Part shown: positions 50,825 to 59,033 of the stretch, piece by piece
Numbering within the stretch: position 1 is the first letter of the stretch
Layout of the letters: the number at the start of each line of letters is the position of its first letter
DNA from: Tistrella mobilis
GTDB taxonomy: Bacteria; Pseudomonadota; Alphaproteobacteria; Tistrellales; Tistrellaceae
Length of the DNA: 64,000 nucleotides
Assembly: GCF_041468085.1 (NCBI RefSeq)
Contig: NZ_CP121017.1
Span: 1,653,501 to 1,717,500, forward strand
Direction of reading: 5' to 3'
Position numbers and translations under genes: made by a program
The notes under the pieces: model-generated
What the model was told of the DNA's origin: nothing
The model's database searches: none
What the model saw: only the letters and a program-made list of their open reading frames with translations

Positions 50825-51448
50825 ATGCCGCGAACCAAGGACAGTACCGACATCCCCAACCGTCTGCTGAAGGCGGGGCGCGACCTGTTCTGGCGTGAGG
50901 GCTACAACGCCACCGGCATCCTTCAGATCACCGAAACCGCCGGTGTTCCCAAGGGTTCGTTCTACAATCACTTTCCCAGCAAGGAAGCGTTTGCCGTTGC
51001 GGTGATCGACCAGTATGGCGACCACCTGCAGCGGTCGTGGCATGCGATGGTCGCCGCCGCACCGCCGGGGGCGAAGGCCACCATCGCCCATGTCTTCAAC
51101 GAGATGATCGCCTGGCATGAGCGCACGCCGGACCGGCCGGGCTGCCTGATGGGCAACCTGGCGGCAGAGATCACGCTGTCGAGCGACCTCTGCCGCGAGG
51201 CCCTGCAGGCGGCGCATCTGGCCTGGCGCGGCCGTCTGGCCGGGCTGATCCGTGAAGGACAGGCGGCCGGGGAGCTGCGCCGTGATCTGTCGGCCGGGCT
51301 TCTGTCCGGGCTGATCTGGGATGCCTGGGAAGGTGCGCTGCTGCGCATGAAGCTGGAGCGGTCGGCAGAGCCCGTGCGGCAGAGCATGACGCTGTTGCTG
51401 GAGCAACTGCTCTGGCCGCATCAGGCCACCCCCCATCAGGCCGCCTGA
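50825..51448 (+). CDS. TetR/AcrR-family transcriptional regulator
   Basis: A 207-residue repressor. The N-terminal helix-turn-helix covers about residues 10-55 (AGRDLFWREGYNATGILQIT, GVPKGSFYNHFPSKEAF). The C-terminal ligand-binding part contains RPGCLMGNLAAEI, typical of the TetR_C subgroup that responds to small reactive or organic compounds. It precedes an SDR gene by 44 bases and probably controls it and itself through the 50776-50787 palindrome. Confidence 0.9.
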   Translation: MPRTKDSTDIPNRLLKAGRDLFWREGYNATGILQITETAGVPKGSFYNHFPSKEAFAVAVIDQYGDHLQRSWHAMVAAAPPGAKATIAHVFNEMIAWHERTPDRPGCLMGNLAAEITLSSDLCREALQAAHLAWRGRLAGLIREGQAAGELRRDLSAGLLSGLIWDAWEGALLRMKLERSAEPVRQSMTLLLEQLLWPHQATPHQAA

Positions 51449-51492
51449 ACCACGACGACGACCAACCATAACGATAAGACGGGAGGAACAGG

Positions 51493-52257
51493 ATGACGCA
51501 GCGCCTGTCAGGGAAGGCCGCGCTGGTGACCGGCGGCGGCGCGGGGATCGGTCGTGCCACCGCACATGCTTTCGCCCGCGAAGGGGCGCGGGTCTGCGTG
51601 GCCGATATCGATGCCGCGGCCGCCGCGGCGACCGCTGAGGCGATCATTGCCGGTGGCGGGGAGGCCTTCGGGCTGGCGGCAGATGTCCGCCATGGCGATC
51701 AGGTCGCGGCCATGGTGGCGCAGGCCGTAGAGCGCTTCGGGCGGCTGGACATCGCCTTCAACAATGCCGGCATCGAGATCGAGACCGGCCCGCTGGTCCG
51801 CAGCGACGAGGAGACTTATCAGCGCCTGATGGATGTGAACGTCAAGGGCGTGTGGCTGTGCATGAAGCACGAGCTGGACCACATGCTGGGGCGCCCGGGC
51901 GGCGGGGCGATCATCAACACGGCTTCCGTCGCCGGGCTGATCGGTGCGCCGGGCCGCGCGCTCTACGCCGCCAGCAAGCATGCGGTCCTGGGCATGACCA
52001 AAAGCGCGGCGGTCGAGAACGGCCGCAAGGGCATCCGGATCAATGCCGTCTGCCCCGGCGTCATCCGCACCGACATGATGGCCCGTGCGGTGGACCGCCG
52101 GCCCGATCACGAGCCGCTGATGGCCGCCATGCACCCGATCGGCCGGGTGGGGGAGGCGGAGGAGATCGCCAATACGGTGGTCTTCCTCGCCTCGGACGAC
52201 GCGGCCTTCGTGCTGGGCCACGCCCTGACGGTCGACGGCGGCATGACCGTCATCTGA
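51493..52257 (+). CDS. Short-chain dehydrogenase/reductase
   Basis: A 254-residue NAD(P)-dependent oxidoreductase. TGGGAGIG (about residues 14-21) binds the cofactor, FNNAGIE supports it, and the catalytic Ser-Tyr-Lys are in NTASVAG and LYAASKHA. The aspartate in VADID at the end of the second strand favours NAD. GGMTVI is the usual end. The substrate is unknown; co-transcription with the TetR gene suggests induction by its substrate or a related compound. Confidence 0.9.
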   Translation: MTQRLSGKAALVTGGGAGIGRATAHAFAREGARVCVADIDAAAAAATAEAIIAGGGEAFGLAADVRHGDQVAAMVAQAVERFGRLDIAFNNAGIEIETGPLVRSDEETYQRLMDVNVKGVWLCMKHELDHMLGRPGGGAIINTASVAGLIGAPGRALYAASKHAVLGMTKSAAVENGRKGIRINAVCPGVIRTDMMARAVDRRPDHEPLMAAMHPIGRVGEAEEIANTVVFLASDDAAFVLGHALTVDGGMTVI

Positions 52258-52262
52258 CCGGA

Positions 52263-53159
52263 TCAGCTGCGACCGAGCCGCACCCCTGCCGCCGAGAGCG
52301 CGATGCCTGCCAGCATCAGGGGGGTGACCGGCTCGCCCAGCAGCAGCCAGGCCATGATCGCGGTGGCGGAGGGCACCAGGAAGAACAGCCCGGCTGCCCG
52401 GGCCGCAGCGCCGCGGCGCATCAGCACACCCAGGATCGCGATCGCCGCGATCGAATTCACCAGGGCCAGCCAGACGACCGCGCCGGTCACTTCTGCCGTC
52501 CAGACCATGTGGCCGGTTTCCAGCAGCAGGGCGGCCGGCACCAGGATCAGCCCGCCGGCCGCCGTCTGCACCATGCCGGCAAGCCGGAGGTCCAGCCCGG
52601 CGCAGAAGCGCTTCTGCCAGAGCGAGCCGAAGGAAAGGCCGGCGAGCCCGGCCGCCACCAGCAGATAGGCGTGGAGCGGTGCCTGGCCCGGATCACCCAG
52701 GCGCGGCCCCACGACCAGCCCGACACCGGCTACCCCGAGCGCCAGCCCCGCCAGATGCCGCCGCCCCGGCCATTCGCCCAGAAACGGCCCCGCGGCCACC
52801 GTCACCACCACCGGCATCAGCCCCATGATCAGCGCCGCCGTACCCGCCGGCACACCGGCGGCCATGCCGCCATAAAGCCCGCCGAACTGCAGGCCGTGCA
52901 TCAGCAGGCCGGTGATGGCCGCATGGATCAGCAGCATCGGCCGCGCCGGCCGCCGGATGCGCAGGACGGCGACGATACCGGCCATCACCAGGGTGGCGAG
53001 GGCGAAGCGGATGACGCTCATGGTCAGCGGTTCCAGCCCGCCGAGTGCGATCGCCCCGCCGATATAGCCGGTGCTCCACAGCAGAACGAAGCCTGCCGGC
53101 ATCATCCGGTCGGCCAGGGGGAGGATGGGGGACCGGGTATGCGATGCGGTGCGGATCAT
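52263..53159 (-). CDS. EamA/DMT-family transporter
   Basis: A 298-residue inner-membrane exporter with about ten helices in two EamA repeats (FVLLWSTGYIGGAIALGGLEPL near the start, GLFFLVPSATAIMAWLLLGEPVTP in the second repeat). It starts at MIRTASHTRS (53159), which has GAGG 7 bases upstream; a longer frame upstream is unlikely. It ends 5 bases after the convergent SDR gene. It is divergent from a LysR regulator, an arrangement in which the regulator usually controls the exporter. Confidence 0.88.
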   Translation of the reverse strand: MIRTASHTRSPILPLADRMMPAGFVLLWSTGYIGGAIALGGLEPLTMSVIRFALATLVMAGIVAVLRIRRPARPMLLIHAAITGLLMHGLQFGGLYGGMAAGVPAGTAALIMGLMPVVVTVAAGPFLGEWPGRRHLAGLALGVAGVGLVVGPRLGDPGQAPLHAYLLVAAGLAGLSFGSLWQKRFCAGLDLRLAGMVQTAAGGLILVPAALLLETGHMVWTAEVTGAVVWLALVNSIAAIAILGVLMRRGAAARAAGLFFLVPSATAIMAWLLLGEPVTPLMLAGIALSAAGVRLGRS

Positions 53160-53259
53160 GGCGCAGCCTCGGAAGCGCGGGGCGGGCGCCTGTGCAGCGC
53201 TGCCCGATGGAGAACACGCGCAGTGTGGTTCCCAAGGTAAGCGCTTGTAAAATCGAATG

Positions 53260-53280
53260 GCGTGATCCACCTTATCACGC
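53260..53280. promoter_or_regulatory. Inverted repeat between exporter and LysR genes
   Basis: GCGTGAT and ATCACGC form a perfect dyad with a 7-base spacer (CCACCTT), 35 bases before the LysR start and about 100 bases before the exporter start. This is a likely binding site for the LysR protein or another regulator of the divergent pair. The surrounding stretch is less GC-rich (TTGTAAAATCG), as expected of a promoter. Confidence 0.55.
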
Positions 53281-53314
53281 TCTGTTATAGGTTCTCTTCA
53301 GCACAGGCCGCCGG

Positions 53315-54187
53315 ATGATCCGCCCCGATCTCGACATCACCCTGCTGCGCTGTTTTCTGACCGTGCTCGACGCCGGCGGTTTTGCCAGGGCCGCAAGCCT
53401 GCTTGGCCGGACCCAGCCGGCTGTCAGCCAGCAGATCCGTCGACTGGAAGATCTGCTGGGCCACCGGCTGATTCAGCGGGCCTCTCCCGGCCGAAGCCAG
53501 CCGCCGCAGCCGACGGCGGCCGGGGAACGGCTGGCCGAGCAGGCGCGGCGGCTGATTGCGCTGCATGACGGGCTGGTGGCGGACATGCTGGGGCTGGAAG
53601 ACCTGCCGGCCACGCTGCGGCTGGGCATTCACCAGCATGCCAGCGACGAGATCCTGGGCCGACTGGTCGCCGAGGTGGCACGGCTGCGCCCGGGGACCGG
53701 TCTGGATCTGCGCATCACCCATAACGCTCAGCTGGCGGCAGAGATTGCTGCGGGCGAGCTTGATCTGGCGTTGCCGCTGGCCATCGTGACGGAGGGGCGC
53801 CCCGAGGTCGTGCAGGAGGGCGCCCTGCCGATCGCCATCGACTGGCGCGGGGAGGGGGGGAACCCGGCAGGCGGCGCTGCACTGCCGCTGATCGCCTTCC
53901 GTCCCCCCTGCATCTTCCGGCAGGCGGCGATCATGGCCCTTGGCCGGGCCGGGCGGCGCTGGCGGCTGGTGCATGAGGCAACCGACGCACGATCCCTGGC
54001 GGCGGCGCTGTCGGCCGGCCTTGGCATTGCCGCCGTGCCGGATATCGGCCGGTATGACGATATTCCGCGTGCCCCGGCAGGGCTTGGCCTGCCGCTCCTG
54101 CCGGGGGCGATGTTGCGCCCTCTTGCCGTGCCGGGACTTGGGGCTGATCTGGTTGCGGCCCTGGCAGGCCTGGCCGCCGGACGCTGA
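53315..54187 (+). CDS. LysR-family transcriptional regulator
   Basis: A 290-residue protein. The N-terminal winged helix covers about residues 5-65 (LRCFLTVLDAGGFARAASLL, TQPAVSQQIRRLEDLLGHRL). The co-inducer domain follows (LRLGIHQHASDEILGRLVAE, LDLALPLAIV). It is divergent from the EamA-type exporter and probably regulates it. The co-inducer is unknown. Confidence 0.9.
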   Translation: MIRPDLDITLLRCFLTVLDAGGFARAASLLGRTQPAVSQQIRRLEDLLGHRLIQRASPGRSQPPQPTAAGERLAEQARRLIALHDGLVADMLGLEDLPATLRLGIHQHASDEILGRLVAEVARLRPGTGLDLRITHNAQLAAEIAAGELDLALPLAIVTEGRPEVVQEGALPIAIDWRGEGGNPAGGAALPLIAFRPPCIFRQAAIMALGRAGRRWRLVHEATDARSLAAALSAGLGIAAVPDIGRYDDIPRAPAGLGLPLLPGAMLRPLAVPGLGADLVAALAGLAAGR

Positions 54188-54201
54188 CGCTCAGTCGGCC
54201 G

Positions 54202-54828
54202 TCAACGGAGTCGTATCCCTCGCCAGTCGCCCGCCGTGATCCGGTCGCCCGGTGCAACCGACCCCTCTCTCACAAGACCCGGAAGGGTCTGGGCTAAAAA
54301 GGTGGTGGTCTGTTCGACTGTGTCACCCTCGGTAACACATCCGGTAACTCTGATCGTTTTGCCGCCCGTCTGCCGCCAGACACAGAATGTGTTGAATATG
54401 AACAGATAGGTTGCCCGATTCAGGGCGTCGCGACTGACTGTATAGCGTTCCTGGCAGGTGTTGTTCTGTATTTTAGCCAGCGTCTGCACACGGCGACGGC
54501 AAGAGAAAGCAGCCTGCTGAATGACCGCACCATGATCGTCAGTCAACAGTGCAATAGAATTGGTTTGTGCATGATCACCCAGAAGACGCGGAGACGCCCA
54601 GGCTGTCATCTCCAGGGCGCCGCTGCCGTCGGAGATGGCCTGAAGGGACACTGTCAGCCCGCCATCAGCATCGCCGATGCGGGACACGGGCGCCGAAATT
54701 TCCATGCGTTCCGCGGCTGCTGGGCCCTGCAACATGAACATGACCAGGCAGATGCTGATCGCGTATCTGGCAAAACAGCTACGTTCCGGCGACGGAAACC
54801 TGTCGTGGCATTTGTTGTCTTTGTGCAT
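54202..54828 (-). CDS. Unrecognised secreted protein of atypical composition
   Basis: A 208-residue protein with a basic N-terminus and a signal peptide (YAISICLVMFMLQGPAAA, about residues 22-39). The mature part has four cysteines (FSCRRRV, NNTCQERY, NTFCVWRQ, VTGCVTEG), perhaps two disulphides. I recognise no family. The coding sequence is visibly poorer in GC than its neighbours, with many A/T-ending codons around 54300-54560, which suggests later acquisition. It lies between a LysR gene and fliP and breaks the flagellar run. Confidence 0.6.
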   Translation of the reverse strand: MHKDNKCHDRFPSPERSCFARYAISICLVMFMLQGPAAAERMEISAPVSRIGDADGGLTVSLQAISDGSGALEMTAWASPRLLGDHAQTNSIALLTDDHGAVIQQAAFSCRRRVQTLAKIQNNTCQERYTVSRDALNRATYLFIFNTFCVWRQTGGKTIRVTGCVTEGDTVEQTTTFLAQTLPGLVREGSVAPGDRITAGDWRGIRLR

Positions 54829-54923
54829 ACACCGAGCCTCTCGACGTGCATCGTCTGCAACGTATCAGGTCCCGATGCATATTGCATGGCGGATCGAAAG
54901 GTCGAGGCCCCGTCCAAGGGGGT

Positions 54924-55694
54924 TCAGCTTGCGAAACTACGCACCAGACTGCCGGCAATAAGTGACCAGCCGTCGATCAGCACGAAAAAGATCAGCTTGA
55001 ACGGCAACGAGATCATCACCGGCGGCAGCATCATCATGCCCATGGACATCAGCAGCGATGCCACCAGCATGTCGATGATCAGGAAGGGCAGGAAGACCAG
55101 GAAGCCGATCTCGAAAGCGCGGCGAAGCTCGCTGACCATGAAGGCCGGCACCAGCACCTGAAGGGGGACATCTTCTACCGAGGCCGGTTCCGGATCGAGG
55201 GCAGCCATGTCCACGAAGGCCGTCAGCTCGCGCTCGCCGACATGGGCGGTCATGAAGTCGCGAAACGGTGCGGAGATCCGGTCGAAGGCTTCCTCTTCGG
55301 TGATGTCCTCGGCCACCAGAGGGGCGACGCCCTCGGTCCAGGCGCGCTCGAAAGTGGGGGTCATCACGAAACCGGTCAGGAACATGGCAAGACCGATCAG
55401 CACCGCATTGGGCGGTGTCTGCTGCACACCCAGCGCGCTGCGCAACAGCGACAGCACCACCACGATGCGGGTGAAGGAGGTAACGGCCACCAGCAGGCCC
55501 GGTGCCAGCGACAGCACCGTGACCAGGGTGACGAGCTGAACGATCCGGCCGGTAAAACCGCCCGGATCCTCGGCGCCCAGATCGACCGTCACCGATTGGG
55601 CAAGAGCCGTGTGGCTGAAGGCCAGCGCCATCAGCAGACCAGGAACGACGAGACCGGCCAGTCGTGCGGCCCGCTGCCGCACCCTCTGCTTCAC
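54924..55694 (-). CDS. fliP: Flagellar export gate protein FliP
   Basis: FliP is the main subunit of the membrane export gate. This 256-residue precursor has an N-terminal signal sequence (ending HTALAQS) and membrane helices with SLAPGLLVAVTSFTRIVVVLSLLR (in part) and QTPPNAVLIGLAMFLTGFVM, highly conserved in FliP. It ends LPFKLIFFVLIDGWSLIAGSLV. It overlaps fliO by 4 bases and is the last gene of the csrA-...-fliO-fliP run. Confidence 0.96.
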   Translation of the reverse strand: MKQRVRQRAARLAGLVVPGLLMALAFSHTALAQSVTVDLGAEDPGGFTGRIVQLVTLVTVLSLAPGLLVAVTSFTRIVVVLSLLRSALGVQQTPPNAVLIGLAMFLTGFVMTPTFERAWTEGVAPLVAEDITEEEAFDRISAPFRDFMTAHVGERELTAFVDMAALDPEPASVEDVPLQVLVPAFMVSELRRAFEIGFLVFLPFLIIDMLVASLLMSMGMMMLPPVMISLPFKLIFFVLIDGWSLIAGSLVRSFAS

Positions 55695-56149
55695 CGGTCC
55701 AACTCCGGCGGGATCCGCCGCCCCGGCTGAGGCGGGAAGCCGCGCCGCCGCTCGGTGCCGCGGCGGTCCACGCGCAGCACCGGCTCATCGTCCTCGTCGT
55801 CGTCGGGGTAATCGCGGGCGGCGACAGGGGTGGCCGTGGGGCGGAAGGCGGGTTCGACGCCGCGCAAGGGGGCCGGTGCAGCGGCCATCTCCGGCACCTC
55901 GATCCCGCGCTCGATCACCAGATCGCCGTCGCCGCCGATCAGCAGCAGATGTTCCACATCATCGCGGCGGATCAGCACCAGGCGCCGCTTGGGATCGATC
56001 TGCCGGCTTTCGACCAGCGCAAGCCGGCGGCCGCGGGCGGGGGCACCCGCCCGGTCGCCCCAGCGGCGGATCGCCAGGGCGACAAGCCCGATCAGCCCGG
56101 CCACGAGCGCCAGCCCGGCGATCATCTGGAGAATGTCGTTAAACGTCAT
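55691..56149 (-). CDS. fliO: Flagellar biosynthesis protein FliO
   Basis: FliO helps FliP assemble. The 152-residue protein has one N-terminal membrane helix (MIAGLALVAGLIGLVALAI) and a cytoplasmic domain with LALVESRQIDPKRRLVLIRRDD and EHLLLIGGDGDLVIERGI, the FliO pattern. The C-terminal 50 residues are disordered and charged (DDDEDDEP, RRGTERRRG). Its stop overlaps the fliP start. Confidence 0.88.
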   Translation of the reverse strand: MTFNDILQMIAGLALVAGLIGLVALAIRRWGDRAGAPARGRRLALVESRQIDPKRRLVLIRRDDVEHLLLIGGDGDLVIERGIEVPEMAAAPAPLRGVEPAFRPTATPVAARDYPDDDEDDEPVLRVDRRGTERRRGFPPQPGRRIPPELDR

Positions 56150-56238
56150 GCAAGCCGGTCCGGAAGTTCGGGGACGGGAAGGCGGGGGCTGAGCTGCCAG
56201 CCTGGTTCAGCGCCAGACTGGTCCAGCGCCGGGCTGGT

Positions 56239-56601
56239 TCAGCGATTGCCGGTGCGGCCATAGGCGGCCGTGGCGCGCTGGCGGGCAGAGAATCCGCCCA
56301 TCTCGCGGGCGGTTTCATCGAAGACCTGACGCATCTCGCGCTCCAGAACGTTCAGCGCGTCGATCAGACCCAGCATGCGCGAGCGTATCGCCTGGCCGCT
56401 GCCGGGCGGCAGGCTCGCCAGATGCGCGCAGAACCGGGTGACCCGCACCTCCATGCTGTGCAGGTTCACGGCATCGCCGCGGGCCAGCATTTCGCGGGCG
56501 ACAGAAATCTCGGCGGCGATGGCATCCAGCGCCGCCACCGGATTCTGGATGTCTCCAAGGCCGGTTTCGCGATCGTCGTCGCCCTGATCAGGCGTCATCA
56601 C
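56239..56601 (-). CDS. Small helical flagellar-operon protein, unrecognised
   Basis: A 120-residue protein predicted to be mostly helical (AALDAIAAEISVAREMLARG, RSRMLGLIDALNVLEREMRQ). It lies between a FlhB-like gene and fliO. The C-terminal ATAAYGRTGNR recalls the YGANGRA end of the FlgN-like chaperone at 29235-29756, and the helical build would suit an export chaperone, but this is inference. The ATG is doubled (MMTP), so the start may be one codon later. Confidence 0.6.
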   Translation of the reverse strand: MMTPDQGDDDRETGLGDIQNPVAALDAIAAEISVAREMLARGDAVNLHSMEVRVTRFCAHLASLPPGSGQAIRSRMLGLIDALNVLEREMRQVFDETAREMGGFSARQRATAAYGRTGNR

Positions 56602-56630
56602 CCGTCGTCCTCCGTCGGTATACAGGTCGT

Positions 56631-56915
56631 TCAGCGGCCACCGCCGCCCAGGCTGCCGTTCAGGCGGTAGAGATGGGCCAGAATCTCCGCGACCGCCGCA
56701 AAGGCGGCCGGCGGGATCGGGCTTTCCGGCTCCAGTGCCTCAAGGATCGCTGCCAGATCGGCATCCCGCCGGACGGGGATCCCCGAAGCGAAGGCCATGG
56801 CGAGGATCTTTTCGGCAAGGGCGCCGTGACCGGCCGCCAGCACTTTGGGCACCTCGCCGCCGGTCGGATCGAAGCCAAGGGCCACCGCCACCTGGCGTGG
56901 CTGCTTCTCGGTCAT
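56631..56915 (-). CDS. FlhB C-terminal-domain-like protein (FhlB type)
   Basis: A 94-residue protein that resembles the cytoplasmic domain of FlhB after its cleavage site: AVALGFDPTGGEVPKVLAAG followed by ALAEKILAMAFASGIPVRRD and a final helix AFAAVAEILAHLYRLNG. It has no membrane part and no NPTH motif. Such stand-alone FlhB-like proteins can replace the C-terminal domain of FlhB in substrate switching in some bacteria. The full flhB is at 60119-61198. Confidence 0.82.
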   Translation of the reverse strand: MTEKQPRQVAVALGFDPTGGEVPKVLAAGHGALAEKILAMAFASGIPVRRDADLAAILEALEPESPIPPAAFAAVAEILAHLYRLNGSLGGGGR

Positions 56916-56944
56916 CTCGGATCATCCCGTCAGGCTGACACAGC

Positions 56945-56978
56945 CCGTCGTCTGGCAGACAGGGGCCGTCGTCTGGCA
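56945..56978. repeat. Direct repeat CCGTCGTCTGGCA with 21-base period
   Basis: The 13-base sequence CCGTCGTCTGGCA occurs at 56945-56957 and 56966-56978, exactly two helical turns apart, 30 bases upstream of the FlhB-like gene in the gap after csrA. This looks like a tandem operator. The rest of this 157-base gap (56916-57072) shows no gene. Confidence 0.5.
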
Positions 56979-57072
56979 ACAGATTTCATGATGATCCCTT
57001 CCAGGCCCATAAGCAACTCAGAGAGCCGGTCAAAGAGCCGGGCCGGGCGCCGGGATCGCGACAGACCTTCGC

Positions 57073-57336
57073 TCAGCCGGCCTCGTCGGGCGCGGGGCCG
57101 CGGGTCACGAAGGCCGGCACGTCTTCCGGCGCGCCGGTCTGCCCGGCTATGTCCAGGCCCAGCGCCGCGCGGTTTTCGGCCTGGACCCGGTCATAGACCT
57201 CGCGTCTGAGTACGGTCGCGTCGGTGGGGAAGGTCAGGCCGAGCCGCACGGTCTTGCCGCGCACCTCGATGACCGTCACCTCTATCTCGTCGTTGATCAC
57301 CACCGCTTCACCGACCTTGCGGGTCAGATAGAGCAT
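57073..57336 (-). CDS. csrA: Carbon storage regulator CsrA
   Basis: CsrA binds GGA motifs in mRNA leaders and usually blocks translation. The 87-residue protein starts at MLYLTRKVGEAVVIND (57336, AAGGG upstream); a longer frame upstream has no support. The RNA-contacting Leu4 and Arg44 are both present. A C-terminal extension of about 25 residues beyond the usual 60 is disordered. It is divergent from flgB and first in csrA-FlhB-like-small protein-fliO-fliP. With fliW at 25785-26300 it makes a likely flagellin control pair. Confidence 0.93.
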   Translation of the reverse strand: MLYLTRKVGEAVVINDEIEVTVIEVRGKTVRLGLTFPTDATVLRREVYDRVQAENRAALGLDIAGQTGAPEDVPAFVTRGPAPDEAG

Positions 57337-57497
57337 GATCGCCCTTTCCATCTCCGGCGGACCGTCACCGGCGGAACGGCGCTCTCGGGGCGCTGCCGCC
57401 GGTTCCGGACCGTCGATTTCCGCGGCCCCGCCGCCTTCTGCAGCCGGCGCGCGCATCTGTCGCGCGCGTCCTTCTCTTGATCCGCGGGCCTCGCGGT

Positions 57498-57512
57498 TTT
57501 ACGTTTCCTTAA
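57498..57512. promoter_or_regulatory. CtrA-like box between csrA and flgB
   Basis: TTTA-CGTTTCC-TTAA matches the CtrA recognition pattern TTAA-N7-TTAA with one mismatch. It lies 154 bases before flgB and 162 before csrA in an otherwise GC-rich 329-base gap, and could serve either side. The gap also contains a GGATCCG..CGGATCC inverted repeat (57582-57600); nothing else was recognised. Confidence 0.5.
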
Positions 57513-57665
57513 GGCCGCCGGCATATCCTGTTGATCCTGCGGCAACCATCCTGCCACGATGCGGGATCGGCATCCGGAAACGGATCCGTCGGCGGATCCG
57601 GTTGCCGGCCCTGCCGGCCCGCCTTGCGCTCCTCCTGAAGATATCCGATCGGACCGGGCCAGACG

Positions 57666-58133
57666 ATGGACATAACGCGCATACCGCTGTTCTCTTCCCT
57701 GAAGAAGCGGATGGGCTGGCTGACCGAACGTCAGGCGGTGCTGGCCCAGAACATAGCGAACGTGAACACGCCGGGCTATAAGGCGCGCGATCTGAAACCG
57801 GTCGATTTCGGCGCCATGGCCGAGCGGGCCTCGGGGCTTCGCATGACCGGCAGCACCACCAGCGGCGGCGCCGCCATGGGGTCGGCAGGCGAGTTGCAGA
57901 TGGCGGCGACGAAAACCGGCCATATGGCGCCTGCCGTGGCCGAAGGTGGCTATCGCGCGACCGAGGACCGCAAGCCGCTGGAAGTCACGATCGACGAGAA
58001 CAAGATCAATATCGAGGATCAGGCCGTGAAGCTGGCGGGCAATGCCAGTCAGTTCACGCTTGCATCGACCCTCTACAAGAAGCATATGGACATGATCCGC
58101 ACCGCGCTGGGGCGCGGTGGCGGGGCAGGGTGA
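57666..58133 (+). CDS. flgB: Proximal rod protein FlgB
   Basis: FlgB forms the proximal rod. 155 residues. AVLAQNIANVNTPGYKARDLK is the rod signature, and the C-terminal QFTLASTLYKKHMDMIRTALG is specific to FlgB. The middle Gly/Ser/Met-rich stretch is variable. It heads flgB-flgC-fliE-fliQ-fliR-flhB-cckA. Confidence 0.95.
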   Translation: MDITRIPLFSSLKKRMGWLTERQAVLAQNIANVNTPGYKARDLKPVDFGAMAERASGLRMTGSTTSGGAAMGSAGELQMAATKTGHMAPAVAEGGYRATEDRKPLEVTIDENKINIEDQAVKLAGNASQFTLASTLYKKHMDMIRTALGRGGGAG

Positions 58134-58181
58134 GGCCATGACGGGTCGTCACGCTGACATCGGCCAGGGGAGGCTTGCCTC

Positions 58182-58589
58182 ATGGACCTGATGAAGATCA
58201 CGCGGATCTCTGCGGCCGGCATGCAGGCGCAGTCGGAGCGCCTGCGAATCGTCGCGGAAAATCTCGCCAATGCCGACAGCACCGGAACCACGCCCGGCTC
58301 CGAGCCCTACCGGCGCCGGACGATCAGTTTCGCCGAGGGACTGAACAAGGAGCTGGGCCTGCCCACCGTCCGGGTATCGCGCTATGGGGTGGACCAGTCA
58401 CCCTTCGATCGCGAATACGACCCCGGCCATCCGGCGGCGGATGAGAACGGCTATGTGCTCCGCCCCAACGTCAACCCTGTGGTCGAAATGGTCGACATGC
58501 GCGAGGCGCAGCGTGGCTACGAGGCCAATCTCAGCGTCATCGAGACCACCCGCACGATGGTGCAGCGCGCGCTCGACCTGCTGCGCTGA
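58182..58589 (+). CDS. flgC: Proximal rod protein FlgC
   Basis: A 135-residue rod protein. AGMQAQSERLRIVAENLANADSTG is the N-terminal signature (in part), PYRRRTISF the FlgC continuation, and NPVVEMVDMREAQRGYEANL the C-terminal one. The ribosome site before MDLMKITRIS is GGGGAGG. It lies 48 bases after flgB. Confidence 0.96.
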   Translation: MDLMKITRISAAGMQAQSERLRIVAENLANADSTGTTPGSEPYRRRTISFAEGLNKELGLPTVRVSRYGVDQSPFDREYDPGHPAADENGYVLRPNVNPVVEMVDMREAQRGYEANLSVIETTRTMVQRALDLLR

Positions 58590-58648
58590 CGCCTGACCTG
58601 ACGCCGGCCCCGGCCGGTGCGCGCCCCGAACACGGACGGAACAGACCC

Positions 58649-58963
58649 ATGGATGCCAAGTTCGCCTCAGCTGCCGCCGCCTACGCCAATGCCGCCCGCG
58701 GCATCAAGGCGCCTGGCACCGAGGGCGGCGACCGGACCGGCGCTTCCGGCGCCTTCGCCGACATGGTGAGCGACGTCATCGGCCAGAGCATGAAGGCCGG
58801 GCAGGCGTCGGAGCGGGCGGCGATGCAGGCGGTTTCGGGCACCGCCAGCCTTCAGGACGTGGTGACTTCGGTGGCCGCTGCCGAGACCTCGCTGCAGACC
58901 GTGGTGGCGATCCGCGACCGGGTGATCGGCGCCTATCAGGAAATCATGCGCATGCCGATCTGA
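58649..58963 (+). CDS. fliE: Hook-basal body complex protein FliE
   Basis: FliE joins the MS ring to the rod. 104 residues. The C-terminal half, MQAVSGTASLQDVVTSVAAAE followed by TSLQTVVAIRDRVIGAYQEIMRMPI (in part), is the family signature. It lies 59 bases after flgC and 70 before fliQ. Confidence 0.95.
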   Translation: MDAKFASAAAAYANAARGIKAPGTEGGDRTGASGAFADMVSDVIGQSMKAGQASERAAMQAVSGTASLQDVVTSVAAAETSLQTVVAIRDRVIGAYQEIMRMPI

Positions 58964-59033
58964 GCGCGGCTTTGGTCTGCGTTCCGCTCGTCTGTCTTCC
59001 GCTTCTTTTTCCTCAGTTCCGGACCGGCCGGCC

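Noticed and set aside
48460-50859. 799-codon open frame on the minus strand
   Set aside because: It is antisense to two RNA methyltransferase-type genes with full motifs.
54202-54828. IalB-type invasion protein
   Set aside because: The size and signal peptide would fit, but the characteristic IalB sequence pattern is not visible, so no name was given.
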